The notes below the pieces were generated by a model. That model was not told the DNA's origin. It saw only the letters and a list, made by a program, of their open reading frames with translations, and ran no database searches. Below, piece by piece: positions 1-5,004 of a stretch of 5,004 nt of DNA. Numbering within the stretch: the stretch's first letter is position 1; every line of letters begins with the position of its first letter. A program made the translations under genes and the position numbers. Source of the stretch: Bdellovibrionales bacterium (lineage in GTDB: Bacteria; Bdellovibrionota; Bdellovibrionia; Bdellovibrionales; UBA1609); assembly GCA_020435085.1 (NCBI GenBank), contig JAGRAB010000237.1, positions 1 through 5,004 of the forward strand, written 5' to 3'.

Positions 1-625
1 TTTCTTTTTGCTCATCACCCATAGAGCCCGAAACGTCCATCATATAAATAACAACCGCATTAGCCTGAGGCTTTACCGTTGTTTTAGGTTTTCTGTAACG
101 AATATCTCTTTTAATTGGTACAACAATAGGATCGTGCGGATCATATGTGCCACTGGCGAGCTGTCGCTTCAAAGCCTCTTTATAAGATTCTTTAAAGTTT
201 CTCAAGCTATCGGGGCCGACAGGGCCTCTTCCGGTATACCGGTTTTGTAAGGTTTCGACGTTTTTGTTTCCACGCGGCTCGATTTTAGGCAGCTCCAACT
301 GCTCTCCTAAAATGTCTGCCAACTCTTCAAGAGTCACGTCTACCTCAAGAACATGTTGGCCAGGGCTATCTCCTGCCTGGCCAGAGCCCGGCTGTTGCTC
401 GCCCTCAACACCATCTCCTGGTTTGCCATCTCCTTGACCAACACCACCGGATTGTTTTTTTCCGTATTTAAAACGAGGGGTTTCTATTTGAGGAACAGGA
501 ATTTTGACGTATTCGTTTTCACGCTTACCGATCATTTCTCCTTGGGTCACATATTTTTTAAAGTTCTGCTTTATGCGACCTCGGATAATATCTTTAAATC
601 TTCTGTGATCCTCAAGTATTCCCAT
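1..625 (-). CDS. yhbH: DUF444 / VWA-domain protein YhbH (YeaH), N-terminal 208 residues, cut by window edge
   Basis: The start codon is at 625-623 and the frame stays open to the left edge, giving 208 codons of a protein that is usually about 380-430 residues. The protein opens with [20 protein letters not shown], a basic start typical of the YeaH/YhbH family. A Gly/Gln/Pro-rich low-complexity linker follows at residues 58-90. The end of the visible part, residues 197-201, is DVSGS. This is the DxSxS metal-ion-dependent adhesion site of a von Willebrand A domain, preceded by a hydrophobic beta-strand (AVVIYMM). The family is found beside prkA and spoVR. In E. coli yeaGH responds to nitrogen starvation and stationary phase, and in Bacillus yhbH belongs to the sporulation regulon; the molecular role is unclear. 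The gene overlaps the prkA stop by one base. No Shine-Dalgarno sits at normal distance (the nearest GGAG is about 19 nt upstream), so translation is probably coupled to prkA. Confidence 0.93.
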   Translation of the reverse strand, partial: MGILEDHRRFKDIIRGRIKQNFKKYVTQGEMIGKRENEYVKIPVPQIETPRFKYGKKQSGGVGQGDGKPGDGVEGEQQPGSGQAGDSPGQHVLEVDVTLEELADILGEQLELPKIEPRGNKNVETLQNRYTGRGPVGPDSLRNFKESYKEALKRQLASGTYDPHDPIVVPIKRDIRYRKPKTTVKPQANAVVIYMMDVSGSMGDEQKE

Positions 626-2703
626 TATTTTTTATCTTTCACATCTCCACGCGCAAAAATAGAAGCCACATAATGTAAAACATCAGTCGCTGAGATCTCG
701 TCATATCCGAAATCTTTAATCAAGCGAGTTTTTACAATATCAATTTTTTCTTGCGTGTCCTTATCTGTTACAGATGTTACTAGAGACGTTAGTTTAATTG
801 AATCTTTTTGATCTTCAAAAAGCTTTAGTTCTAAAGCCTTATGGAGTCTTTCATTTGTTTTATAATCAAACTTTTTTCCATCCAAAGAAATCGCGCCAAT
901 GTAATTCATAATCTCTCTGCGGAAATCATCTTTTCGAGAGTCAGGAATTTCAATTTTTTCCTCAATCGATCGCATGAGTCTTTCATCTGGCTCTTCATCC
1001 GCACCAGTAAACTGATTACGAACTTTTTCTTTTTGGGTATAGGCTTTAACATTATCAATGTAGTTCCCACAAAGTCGATGAAGAGCACTCTCATCAGCAG
1101 AAATCGCTCTTTGAACTTCGCCTTTAATGATCTCTTCATACTCTTGTTTAACAACACCCAAAAGCTCTTTGTAATCTTGCTTTTGTTCTTCATTACCAAT
1201 AAGTGAGTGATGCTTTAACCCACCCTCTAACTCTTTAATGACCATGAATGGATTGACCGAGCCACGGTTGCGCTGCTGAGCCTGAACAATCGAGTTAGAA
1301 AGTTTATCTTGAATATATCGAGGCGAAATTCCTTCTAGCCCCTCTCTTCTTGCTTCTTTACGAAGCTCTTTAATATTGTCTTCTGTATAGTTTGGTAAAG
1401 ATTTTCCATTGTAAAGCTTGAGCTTTTGTAGTCGCGTCAGATTCGCTTTTTTTGGTTTTTCCAAACGAGTCAATATCGCCCACATACTTGCCATTTCAAT
1501 CGTGTGAGGGGCAATACTCACACCTCGAAGAATACGACTATTAAAGTCTTTTTTATAAATATTAATTTCATCTTTTAGTTTTGTTATATACGGGATATCA
1601 ATTTTAACAGTTCTATCTCTAAGGGCTTCCATAAACTCATTGTCTTGAAGTTTACGATACTCTGGCTCATTGGTATGGCCAATAATCACTTCATCAATCA
1701 TGGTTTGAGCAAATTTCTTTGGTTTGATTCTATGTTCTTGCGAAGCTCCAAGAAGATCGTATAAGAAAGCCACATCCAGTTTTAGAACCTCGACAAACTC
1801 AATCATTCCCCGATTGGCAACGTTAAACTCTCCATCAAAATTAAAAGCACGTGGATCAGAGTCCGACCCATATTCTGCGATTTTTCGATAGTTCAAGTCA
1901 CCTGTAAGTTCGGTACTGTCTTGGTTCTTTTCGTCTTTCGGTTGAAAGGTCCCAATACCAATACGATCGGCCTCACTGAGCACAAGGCGTTTGACGCGAA
2001 CGTGCTCCAGCACTCGATTCACATCACCATTATAAGCTTCAAGGAGTTTTGAAAAGAAATAGCGGCTGGGCGGACAGAGCTCACCAACAATGTTCACACG
2101 AAATTCGCCTTTGGCTCCGCGATTGAGTTCCTCACAAATTCTCTCTCGCATTTCTATTGGAATAAGTAACATGGGATCTTCATGCATAGGGCTCGGAAAA
2201 ACCCGAATACCTTTTCCAAAAATATCTTCAAACTTTCCCTCTTCATCGACCCATTCAAATGTGTAAAGAGCCCCTTGATCCGTACGAGAGTATTTCTCAA
2301 CACCGGCTTTCAGCTGACGGCAGATTGTTGATTTTGCTGAGCCCACGGGGCCATGAAGAAGTATCACACGTTTTTCAGTTCCGTAACCATAAGCGGCAGA
2401 ACGGAGAACATTAACAAGTTTCATGAGCGGAATATCTGCTCCATACACAGCATCTTTTCCATTATTTTCTTCGTCATCAAAAAAATTATAATGAACCACA
2501 TGTTTTTTTACGTCGACATACTCGCGCGTTCCTTTTTCCATAATCATGTCGTACATTCGTTGAAACGCATTACGCGTGACTTTCGGGTTTTGCCTGACTA
2601 TTTCAAGATAGTCTGAAAACGACCCTGACCATGTGAGATCTTTATACCCACTCGAAGTTTGCATTTGTGATATGAGATCTCTGATAGTATTGCCCGAATC
2701 CAT
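625..2703 (-). CDS. prkA: PrkA family AAA+ / serine protein kinase (YeaG)
   Basis: This is a complete 692-residue PrkA, slightly longer than E. coli YeaG (about 644) and B. subtilis PrkA (about 631). The N-terminal AAA+ part carries the P-loop GPVGSAKST at residues 118-126. Further PrkA-type blocks are [13 protein letters not shown] (296-308) and GHTNEPEY (342-349). The C-terminal PrkA kinase-like domain is recognisable from [16 protein letters not shown] (545-560), [15 protein letters not shown] (570-584) and [11 protein letters not shown] (594-604). The family was described as a serine kinase with weak similarity to eukaryotic cAMP-dependent kinases, and AAA+ protease-like activity has also been reported for it, so the true substrate is unsettled. 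The ATG at 2703 is supported by an AGGGGG Shine-Dalgarno six bases upstream. The gene leads an operon with yhbH, which starts inside its stop codon. Start and family are secure; the substrate is not visible from sequence. Confidence 0.97.
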   Translation of the reverse strand: MDSGNTIRDLISQMQTSSGYKDLTWSGSFSDYLEIVRQNPKVTRNAFQRMYDMIMEKGTREYVDVKKHVVHYNFFDDEENNGKDAVYGADIPLMKLVNVLRSAAYGYGTEKRVILLHGPVGSAKSTICRQLKAGVEKYSRTDQGALYTFEWVDEEGKFEDIFGKGIRVFPSPMHEDPMLLIPIEMRERICEELNRGAKGEFRVNIVGELCPPSRYFFSKLLEAYNGDVNRVLEHVRVKRLVLSEADRIGIGTFQPKDEKNQDSTELTGDLNYRKIAEYGSDSDPRAFNFDGEFNVANRGMIEFVEVLKLDVAFLYDLLGASQEHRIKPKKFAQTMIDEVIIGHTNEPEYRKLQDNEFMEALRDRTVKIDIPYITKLKDEINIYKKDFNSRILRGVSIAPHTIEMASMWAILTRLEKPKKANLTRLQKLKLYNGKSLPNYTEDNIKELRKEARREGLEGISPRYIQDKLSNSIVQAQQRNRGSVNPFMVIKELEGGLKHHSLIGNEEQKQDYKELLGVVKQEYEEIIKGEVQRAISADESALHRLCGNYIDNVKAYTQKEKVRNQFTGADEEPDERLMRSIEEKIEIPDSRKDDFRREIMNYIGAISLDGKKFDYKTNERLHKALELKLFEDQKDSIKLTSLVTSVTDKDTQEKIDIVKTRLIKDFGYDEISATDVLHYVASIFARGDVKDKK

Positions 2704-2709
2704 AGACAG

Positions 2710-2715
2710 CCCCCT
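2710..2715 (-). promoter_or_regulatory. Ribosome binding site of prkA (AGGGGG)
   Basis: Reading the minus strand, AGGGGG ends six bases before the prkA ATG. It fixes that start over downstream alternatives. The run of five G is unusual compared with the AAGGA-type sites of the other genes here, and it is complementary to the C-rich loops of the putative small RNA at 4748-4905. Confidence 0.75.
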
Positions 2716-2732
2716 ATTTGGTTCTCTTTTTT

Positions 2733-2757
2733 AAGGAAAGACATTGCACCTTTCCTT
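2733..2757 (-). promoter_or_regulatory. 5'-leader stem-loop of prkA mRNA
   Basis: AAGGAAAG (2733-2740) and CTTTCCTT (2750-2757) form a perfect 8-bp inverted repeat around a 9-base loop. From the predicted -10 at 2763-2768, transcription should begin near 2756, so this hairpin would lie at the extreme 5' end of the prkA transcript. Terminal 5' stem-loops of this kind are known to protect some bacterial mRNAs from decay. The role here is inferred, and a protein-binding site in DNA is an alternative reading. Confidence 0.45.
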
Positions 2758-2762
2758 TCTCT

Positions 2763-2792
2763 ATTATGCCCCAGAAAGAGAATGTTCTCCAA
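2763..2792 (-). promoter_or_regulatory. Predicted sigma70-type promoter of the prkA-yhbH operon
   Basis: On the minus strand, a -35-like TTGGAG (2792-2787) is followed after 18 bases by CATAAT (2768-2763), five of six matches to TATAAT. This places the start of transcription near 2756 and gives a leader of about 53 bases before the prkA ATG. I saw no sigma54-type GG/GC element upstream. The assignment is by eye and untested. Confidence 0.5.
2778..2789. promoter_or_regulatory. Palindromic candidate operator in the prkA promoter
   Basis: GAGAATGTTCTC is an inverted repeat of two 5-base arms (GAGAA/TTCTC) around a 2-base centre. It sits between the predicted -35 and -10 and overlaps the -35. 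A bound regulator here would compete with RNA polymerase, so repression is the simplest reading. I do not recognise the site as that of a particular regulator. Confidence 0.4.
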
Positions 2793-3091
2793 TTTTTCCC
2801 ATATTTTTTTAAAATAAGATTTATTAAAAAACTATTAACCGAGATCTCGACGAAGCGACAGTGATTTAAATTGGATCACAGCTTAAAAACAAAGATACTG
2901 CCAGTACAAATCACCGAATTCTAGCATGAGTAAAAGAAGCCTTGGGCACTCTCAATTCTGTCCAAAAGTCTAGCTTTGGTGTCTTATAATTTGAATTGAT
3001 ATCAAAATGAAACGTATGACTTTGGTCGAGAGCTCATTCAAATCTTCTGAAACGAGCTTTTCTGCCTGACCTTCCCATCATATCTAGACAA
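2793..3091. other. Divergent intergenic DNA without a recognisable gene
   Basis: This stretch between the prkA promoter and the -10 of the plus-strand gene is AT-rich and holds no convincing coding frame. I see a 10-bp perfect palindrome CGAGATCTCG (2840-2849) and an inverted repeat GTGAT-N9-ATCAC (2861-2879), whose spacing is wrong for a CRP site. There is also an orphan TATAAT (2985-2990) without a -35, and a 7-bp stem with one G-T pair, AGAGCTC/GAGCTTT (3029-3035 with 3054-3060). None is enough to define a gene or RNA. Any of them could be a regulator site or a remnant. Confidence 0.5.
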
Positions 3092-3097
3092 TATAAT
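3092..3097 (+). promoter_or_regulatory. Candidate -10 box for the secreted-protein gene
   Basis: TATAAT is a perfect -10 hexamer in front of the gene at 3186 and would give a leader of about 80 bases. At 16-18 bases upstream I find no good -35, so either an activator is needed or the true promoter lies elsewhere in this AT-rich region. Confidence 0.3.
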
Positions 3098-3185
3098 AGT
3101 TTTAAACCAAAGATGACCACATGATGGATGTTTTTTTATAAACTTAATAAACTGTAATTGTATGATTTACTCGAAAGGAAAATAC

Positions 3186-4022
3186 ATGTTTTCTCTCTCA
3201 AAATTTCTTTTAATTGCAATCGGTTTTTTCACGCTTTCTGCAGGTGCAGATTTATCCTTACCCTCGCTATATGTCGACTCTAATACTGGAGAAGTTTCAT
3301 CTGTCGAGCCGGGCAAATGGAATATTGATTCGAAAACACGCGGAGAAGAAATCGTCAGCAAATATCGCCAATCTGCACCCGTAACGTCTACTTCCGCCGA
3401 TGGTTTCATCACTCAAGTTCTTGGTGCAGCTGATGTGGGTCTTTATTCTAAAGACAAATCCCCCCAAAGACTCACCCGGGTTTCATACATATCCACCCAC
3501 AAAGAGGGGTTTATGGGCATAGACAAAGATTTCAATTACATCGCAAAGGTCGAAAACATTGAATATCAAGCTGGTAAAAAAAGCAGTGTCAGTGCTTGTA
3601 GCTCGCTTAACAAAGAAAAGGCGTGTGTTACCGTAACAGCTAACTTATGTCAGCGCACCGTTGACCAGCTCAATGTTCAACGAGGAAAACTTGGCAAATC
3701 TCCTTATAAATCTTGGTCAGAGATCAGCCAAGAGTATTCATTCTGTAGCACATTTCAAACCAAACTCACCCCAGAAGTTATTAACGAACTCAAAGGCGCC
3801 GAAAAGACGGCTCAAACAAATATCAAATCGACTTATTCCGATCTCAAAAGAAATTTGCCTAAATTTCAATTTGACGCCACCTCTCGATTTTTTACAAAGC
3901 CTGCACCTTCTGAGGGATTCTTAAGTCCGTTAATAGAAGGTTGCGCCAATCACTTTCCAAGTGCAATCGTTGCTGAAGCTCAAAAACCAAGTTCAAGGGC
4001 AAAAAAAGAGGGAGCTCGATAG
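3186..4022 (+). CDS. Secreted or periplasmic protein of unknown function, five cysteines
   Basis: The product is 278 residues if translation starts at 3186, where AAGGAA (3175-3180) gives a well-spaced ribosome site. An in-frame ATG at 3162 would add eight residues but has no such site. Residues 1-21 form a Sec signal peptide: one Lys (K6), a hydrophobic core LLIAIGFF, and a likely cleavage in SAGA|DL with Ala at -3 and -1. There is no lipobox, so the mature protein of about 257 residues should be periplasmic or exported. It has five cysteines, C138, C147, C155, C187 and C253; the first three cluster within 18 residues and could form disulfides. The C-terminal tail is rich in Lys, Arg and Ser (KPSSRAKKEGAR). 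No transmembrane segment follows the signal. I do not recognise a family. The gene stands alone, divergent from prkA and convergent with the lipoprotein gene. Confidence 0.85.
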   Translation: MFSLSKFLLIAIGFFTLSAGADLSLPSLYVDSNTGEVSSVEPGKWNIDSKTRGEEIVSKYRQSAPVTSTSADGFITQVLGAADVGLYSKDKSPQRLTRVSYISTHKEGFMGIDKDFNYIAKVENIEYQAGKKSSVSACSSLNKEKACVTVTANLCQRTVDQLNVQRGKLGKSPYKSWSEISQEYSFCSTFQTKLTPEVINELKGAEKTAQTNIKSTYSDLKRNLPKFQFDATSRFFTKPAPSEGFLSPLIEGCANHFPSAIVAEAQKPSSRAKKEGAR

Positions 4023-4031
4023 CTCTCCCTT
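4001..4031. terminator. Probable bidirectional terminator between the convergent genes
   Basis: A hairpin forms from AGCT (4013-4016) and AGCT (4021-4024) around a CGAT loop. It extends outward by G-C (4012/4025), G-T (4011/4026) and G-C (4010/4027), then past one mismatch by three more pairs. Read on the minus strand it is followed by seven T (4007-4001), a good intrinsic terminator for the lipoprotein gene. Read on the plus strand it is followed by the weaker T-rich TTGTCTTAATTT. The stop codon of the plus-strand gene (4020-4022) lies in the loop and 3' arm. Confidence 0.65.
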
Positions 4032-4047
4032 GTCTTAATTTATCATC

Positions 4048-4662
4048 TTATCGCACTCGGTATTTTTGAAAAGACTTTGGAACTTTAAGAGAAAATACCG
4101 AGTCTGCGTGAGGTGTGAAGCTTGAAATATTCATTTGAATTTCTGCTTTGCTATGTTCAATAAAAATCGCTTTTCTTCGACCTTTGCGATCTTTCCAGGT
4201 GATTTTTAATTGGTCTTGAAGGTTTTTACATTCTAATAAGAATCCGATTTTATCTTTTATACAGCTCCAATTTTTATCAGTCATCGCCTCATCAAAAAGA
4301 AGATTAAAAAACAATTTTGGATCTATCGGCACCGAAAGTATCGGGCCAAGTACACGGTCGCTAGACGCTCCCTCATAATAAGCTTTTTGTCGAAACAAGA
4401 GATATTGCACTTGATCGCCGTTGAGAACAAGGCTTGCCACTGGTGTTCCCATCGCTGCCGTTACGTCCATTCTTAAACTCTTATTTTTAATAGCCTGGAT
4501 GTCGACATTTACAATGAAAGATTTTGACTTCACTTTGTCTTTTATTAAAACTTTTGATCCCCATTGTCCCTCGTTATATTCGGCATAATCGGTAGGGATC
4601 ATTTGGCAGGCCGTTGTGAAAAAAATCACCAAAACACTAAAAATCACCAATCGAACCATCAT
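4048..4662 (-). CDS. Outer-membrane lipoprotein, LolB-like in size and pattern
   Basis: This 204-residue protein starts with a basic residue and the hydrophobic stretch LVIFSVLVIFF, then TTAC at 16-19. That makes C19 the likely lipidated residue; Thr at -3 instead of Leu is non-canonical. The residue after Cys is Gln, not Asp, which favours outer-membrane sorting. The mature part contains LRMDVTAAMGTPVASLVLNG (63-82), then QVQYLLFRQKAYYEG. This resembles the LolB/LppX-type half-barrel, where a strand ending in 'tP.G..va.l.l' precedes the next strand, and E. coli LolB is of similar length (207). LolB receives lipoproteins from LolA and inserts them in the outer membrane, but this protein is too divergent to assert that role. 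C134 and C145 could pair as a disulfide in the periplasm. AAGGA lies seven bases before the first of two adjacent ATG codons, supporting 4662 as start. Confidence 0.88.
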   Translation of the reverse strand: MMVRLVIFSVLVIFFTTACQMIPTDYAEYNEGQWGSKVLIKDKVKSKSFIVNVDIQAIKNKSLRMDVTAAMGTPVASLVLNGDQVQYLLFRQKAYYEGASSDRVLGPILSVPIDPKLFFNLLFDEAMTDKNWSCIKDKIGFLLECKNLQDQLKITWKDRKGRRKAIFIEHSKAEIQMNISSFTPHADSVFSLKVPKSFQKYRVR

Positions 4663-4721
4663 CCTATGTTCCTTTTTATTTTGATCAGAAAAGCTTTAAA
4701 GGCTTCTCATATCATTTCTAT

Positions 4722-4749
4722 TTTATAGGTGAAAGAAGCTCTGCTTCAA
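4722..4749 (-). promoter_or_regulatory. Predicted sigma70-type promoter of the lipoprotein gene
   Basis: On the minus strand, TTGAAG (4749-4744) and TATAAA (4727-4722) are separated by 16 bases, matching the consensus at four and five of six positions. The leader would be about 50 bases. The -35 overlaps the T-tract of the terminator just upstream. The spacer contains a 13-base inverted repeat GAAGC-TCT-GCTTC (4735-4747) that also covers most of the -35 and may be an operator. Confidence 0.55.
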
Positions 4750-4782
4750 AAAAGTATGCCCCCTTTAACTCAAGGGGGCATA
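4748..4782 (-). terminator. Strong intrinsic terminator (minus strand) of the putative small RNA
   Basis: TATGCCCCCTT (4755-4765) and AAGGGGGCATA (4772-4782) form a perfect 11-bp GC-rich stem with a 6-base loop. On the minus strand the stem is followed by AC and then six T (4753-4748), the classical Rho-independent layout. On the plus strand it is followed by AAAAACAAAG, which would not terminate. It therefore ends a minus-strand transcript coming from 4783 or beyond, where no minus-strand protein gene exists. Confidence 0.8.
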
Positions 4783-4905
4783 AAAACAAAGGGCTAAGCA
4801 GTGCGGGTGTTTCGGAGGAAACTAAGACATTAAGGGGGGGTGTCTTATAGGCACTTGCTTTAAGGGGAAGCAAAAAGGTATTTTGAGGATCCCCACTGCT
4901 TAGTC
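4748..4905 (-). ncRNA. Putative small RNA with three C-rich hairpin loops
   Basis: On the minus strand, CTAAGCAGTG (4903-4894) pairs perfectly with CACTGCTTAG (4803-4794). Three more G-C pairs (4893-4891 with 4807-4805) follow across one bulged G. Inside are three hairpins. Hairpin A (4873-4855) has a 6-bp stem and loop CCCCTTA. Hairpin B (4847-4823) has a 7-bp stem and an 11-base loop of seven C plus TTAA. Hairpin C (4822-4809) has a 5-bp stem and loop CTCC, directly abutting B. A strong minus-strand terminator follows. The RNA would be about 155 nt. All loops are complementary to Shine-Dalgarno-like sequences, as in RsaE-type and 6C RNAs, which suggests trans-acting translational control. 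The promoter is unclear: TTTAAT (4912-4907) is a fair -10 without a good -35. The strand choice rests on the terminator. Regulatory action is inference. Confidence 0.55.
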
Positions 4906-4911
4906 TATTAA
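4883..4911 (+). promoter_or_regulatory. Weak candidate promoter for the gene starting at 5001
   Basis: TTGAGG (4883-4888) and TATTAA (4906-4911) are 17 bases apart, each matching the sigma70 consensus at four of six positions. Transcription would start near 4918, giving a leader of about 83 bases. It overlaps the 5' arm of the putative minus-strand small RNA, so the two transcription units would face away from overlapping start regions. Confidence 0.3.
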
Positions 4912-4930
4912 AACAACAAAAACGATCAAA

Positions 4931-4995
4931 TCTCCTATTCTGGAGCCGGCGTCCTTACCCAGCTCCCGTCCATGAATTCAATATATAAAAGGAGA
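4931..4995 (+). promoter_or_regulatory. Leader with competing pairings around the Shine-Dalgarno
   Basis: In the leader of the gene at 5001, TCTCCT (4931-4936) is exactly complementary to AGGAGA (4990-4995), which contains the Shine-Dalgarno. The same CTCC can instead pair with the nearby GGAG (4942-4945), and GGAGC (4942-4946) can pair with GCTCC (4962-4966). These choices are mutually exclusive, as expected for a switch between a masked and an open ribosome site. The stems are short, so chance complementarity with a purine-rich SD cannot be excluded, and no known riboswitch consensus was recognised. Confidence 0.25.
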
Positions 4996-5000
4996 ATTAA

Positions 5001-5004
5001 ATGG
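5001..5004 (+). CDS. Start codon of a gene running off the right edge
   Basis: An ATG at 5001-5003 follows AGGAGA (4990-4995); the AGGAG core ends six bases before it, an ideal ribosome site. Only one codon is inside the window, so nothing can be said about the product. An ATG at 4972 in another frame lacks a ribosome site and is less likely. Confidence 0.55.

Noticed and set aside
906..1199. Minus-strand frame inside prkA, and similar plus-strand frames at 8-250, 353-673, 841-1206 and 2353-2616
   Set aside because: They lie fully or largely within the well-supported prkA or yhbH reading frames, and their products are low-complexity and match no known protein that I recognise.
2598..2744. 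Short minus-strand frame starting at an ATG at 2744 after an AAGGAAAGG, running into prkA
   Set aside because: Although a ribosome-like site precedes the ATG, the frame overlaps about 100 bases of prkA in another frame, its product looks random, and the ATG lies in the loop of the leader hairpin. It is not credible as a gene without conservation.
2861..2879. GTGAT-N9-ATCAC as a CRP-like or FNR-like site
   Set aside because: CRP sites need TGTGA-N6-TCACA and FNR sites TTGAT-N4-ATCAA; the spacing here fits neither.
2926..2973. Fifteen-codon plus-strand frame beginning ATG at 2926
   Set aside because: There is no ribosome site, no promoter at proper distance and no recognisable peptide; length is within chance expectation.
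3162..3185. Upstream ATG at 3162 as start of the secreted protein
   Set aside because: It lacks a ribosome site and would place eight extra residues before a normal signal peptide, whereas the ATG at 3186 has AAGGAA at good distance.
4791..4905. Reading the junction RNA on the plus strand as a CsrB/RsmZ-type CsrA sponge with GGA-bearing loops
   Set aside because: The plus-strand loops would be GGAG and G runs, but only one has a good GGA motif and no plus-strand terminator follows. The strong terminator is on the minus strand, so the C-loop reading is preferred.
4755..4905. 6S RNA, SRP RNA or a c-di-GMP riboswitch
   Set aside because: There is no long rod with a central bubble, no SRP GGAA-type tetraloop domain and no GEMM consensus. 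The three-hairpin closed junction does not match what I know of these families.

Overview
This is an AT-rich bacterial window with long runs of A and T between genes. A LolB-sized lipoprotein and a secreted protein with a Sec-type signal peptide point to a Gram-negative. The prkA-yhbH pair is widespread in Proteobacteria, Bdellovibrionota and Bacillota. I lean towards a Bdellovibrionota or deltaproteobacterium-like host, but that is inference and no marker gene fixes it.

Layout. Positions 1-2703 hold a minus-strand operon. prkA (625-2703) encodes the AAA+/serine kinase PrkA (YeaG). yhbH (1-625) is cut by the left edge and encodes a DUF444/VWA protein (YeaH/YhbH). The two overlap by one base (TAATG). 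Positions 2704-3185 are a 482-base divergent intergenic region. It contains the prkA promoter with a palindromic candidate operator, a stem-loop at the predicted 5' end of the prkA mRNA, and a weak promoter for the plus-strand gene. Positions 3186-4022 encode a secreted, cysteine-containing protein of unknown function. It converges on a minus-strand lipoprotein gene of LolB-like size and pattern (4048-4662), and a hairpin between them looks like a shared terminator.

The most interesting part is 4748-5004. On the minus strand, 4794-4903 folds into a closed four-way-junction RNA. A 13-bp outer stem encloses three hairpins whose loops are CCCCTTA, seven C followed by TTAA, and CTCC. A strong minus-strand intrinsic terminator follows (4748-4782). 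The loops are complementary to Shine-Dalgarno-like sequences, so I propose an undescribed C-rich-loop small RNA. It resembles in principle the actinobacterial 6C RNA and RsaE-type sRNAs, but I could not match it to any known family. It is divergent from a gene whose start codon is at 5001, and that gene's leader contains SD-sequestering alternatives.

How the parts relate. PrkA and YhbH are normally co-transcribed, usually with spoVR, and act in starvation and stationary-phase physiology; spoVR may lie beyond the left edge. The two envelope proteins show no clear link to that operon. The sRNA terminator runs directly into the lipoprotein promoter, so the two units are packed head to tail.
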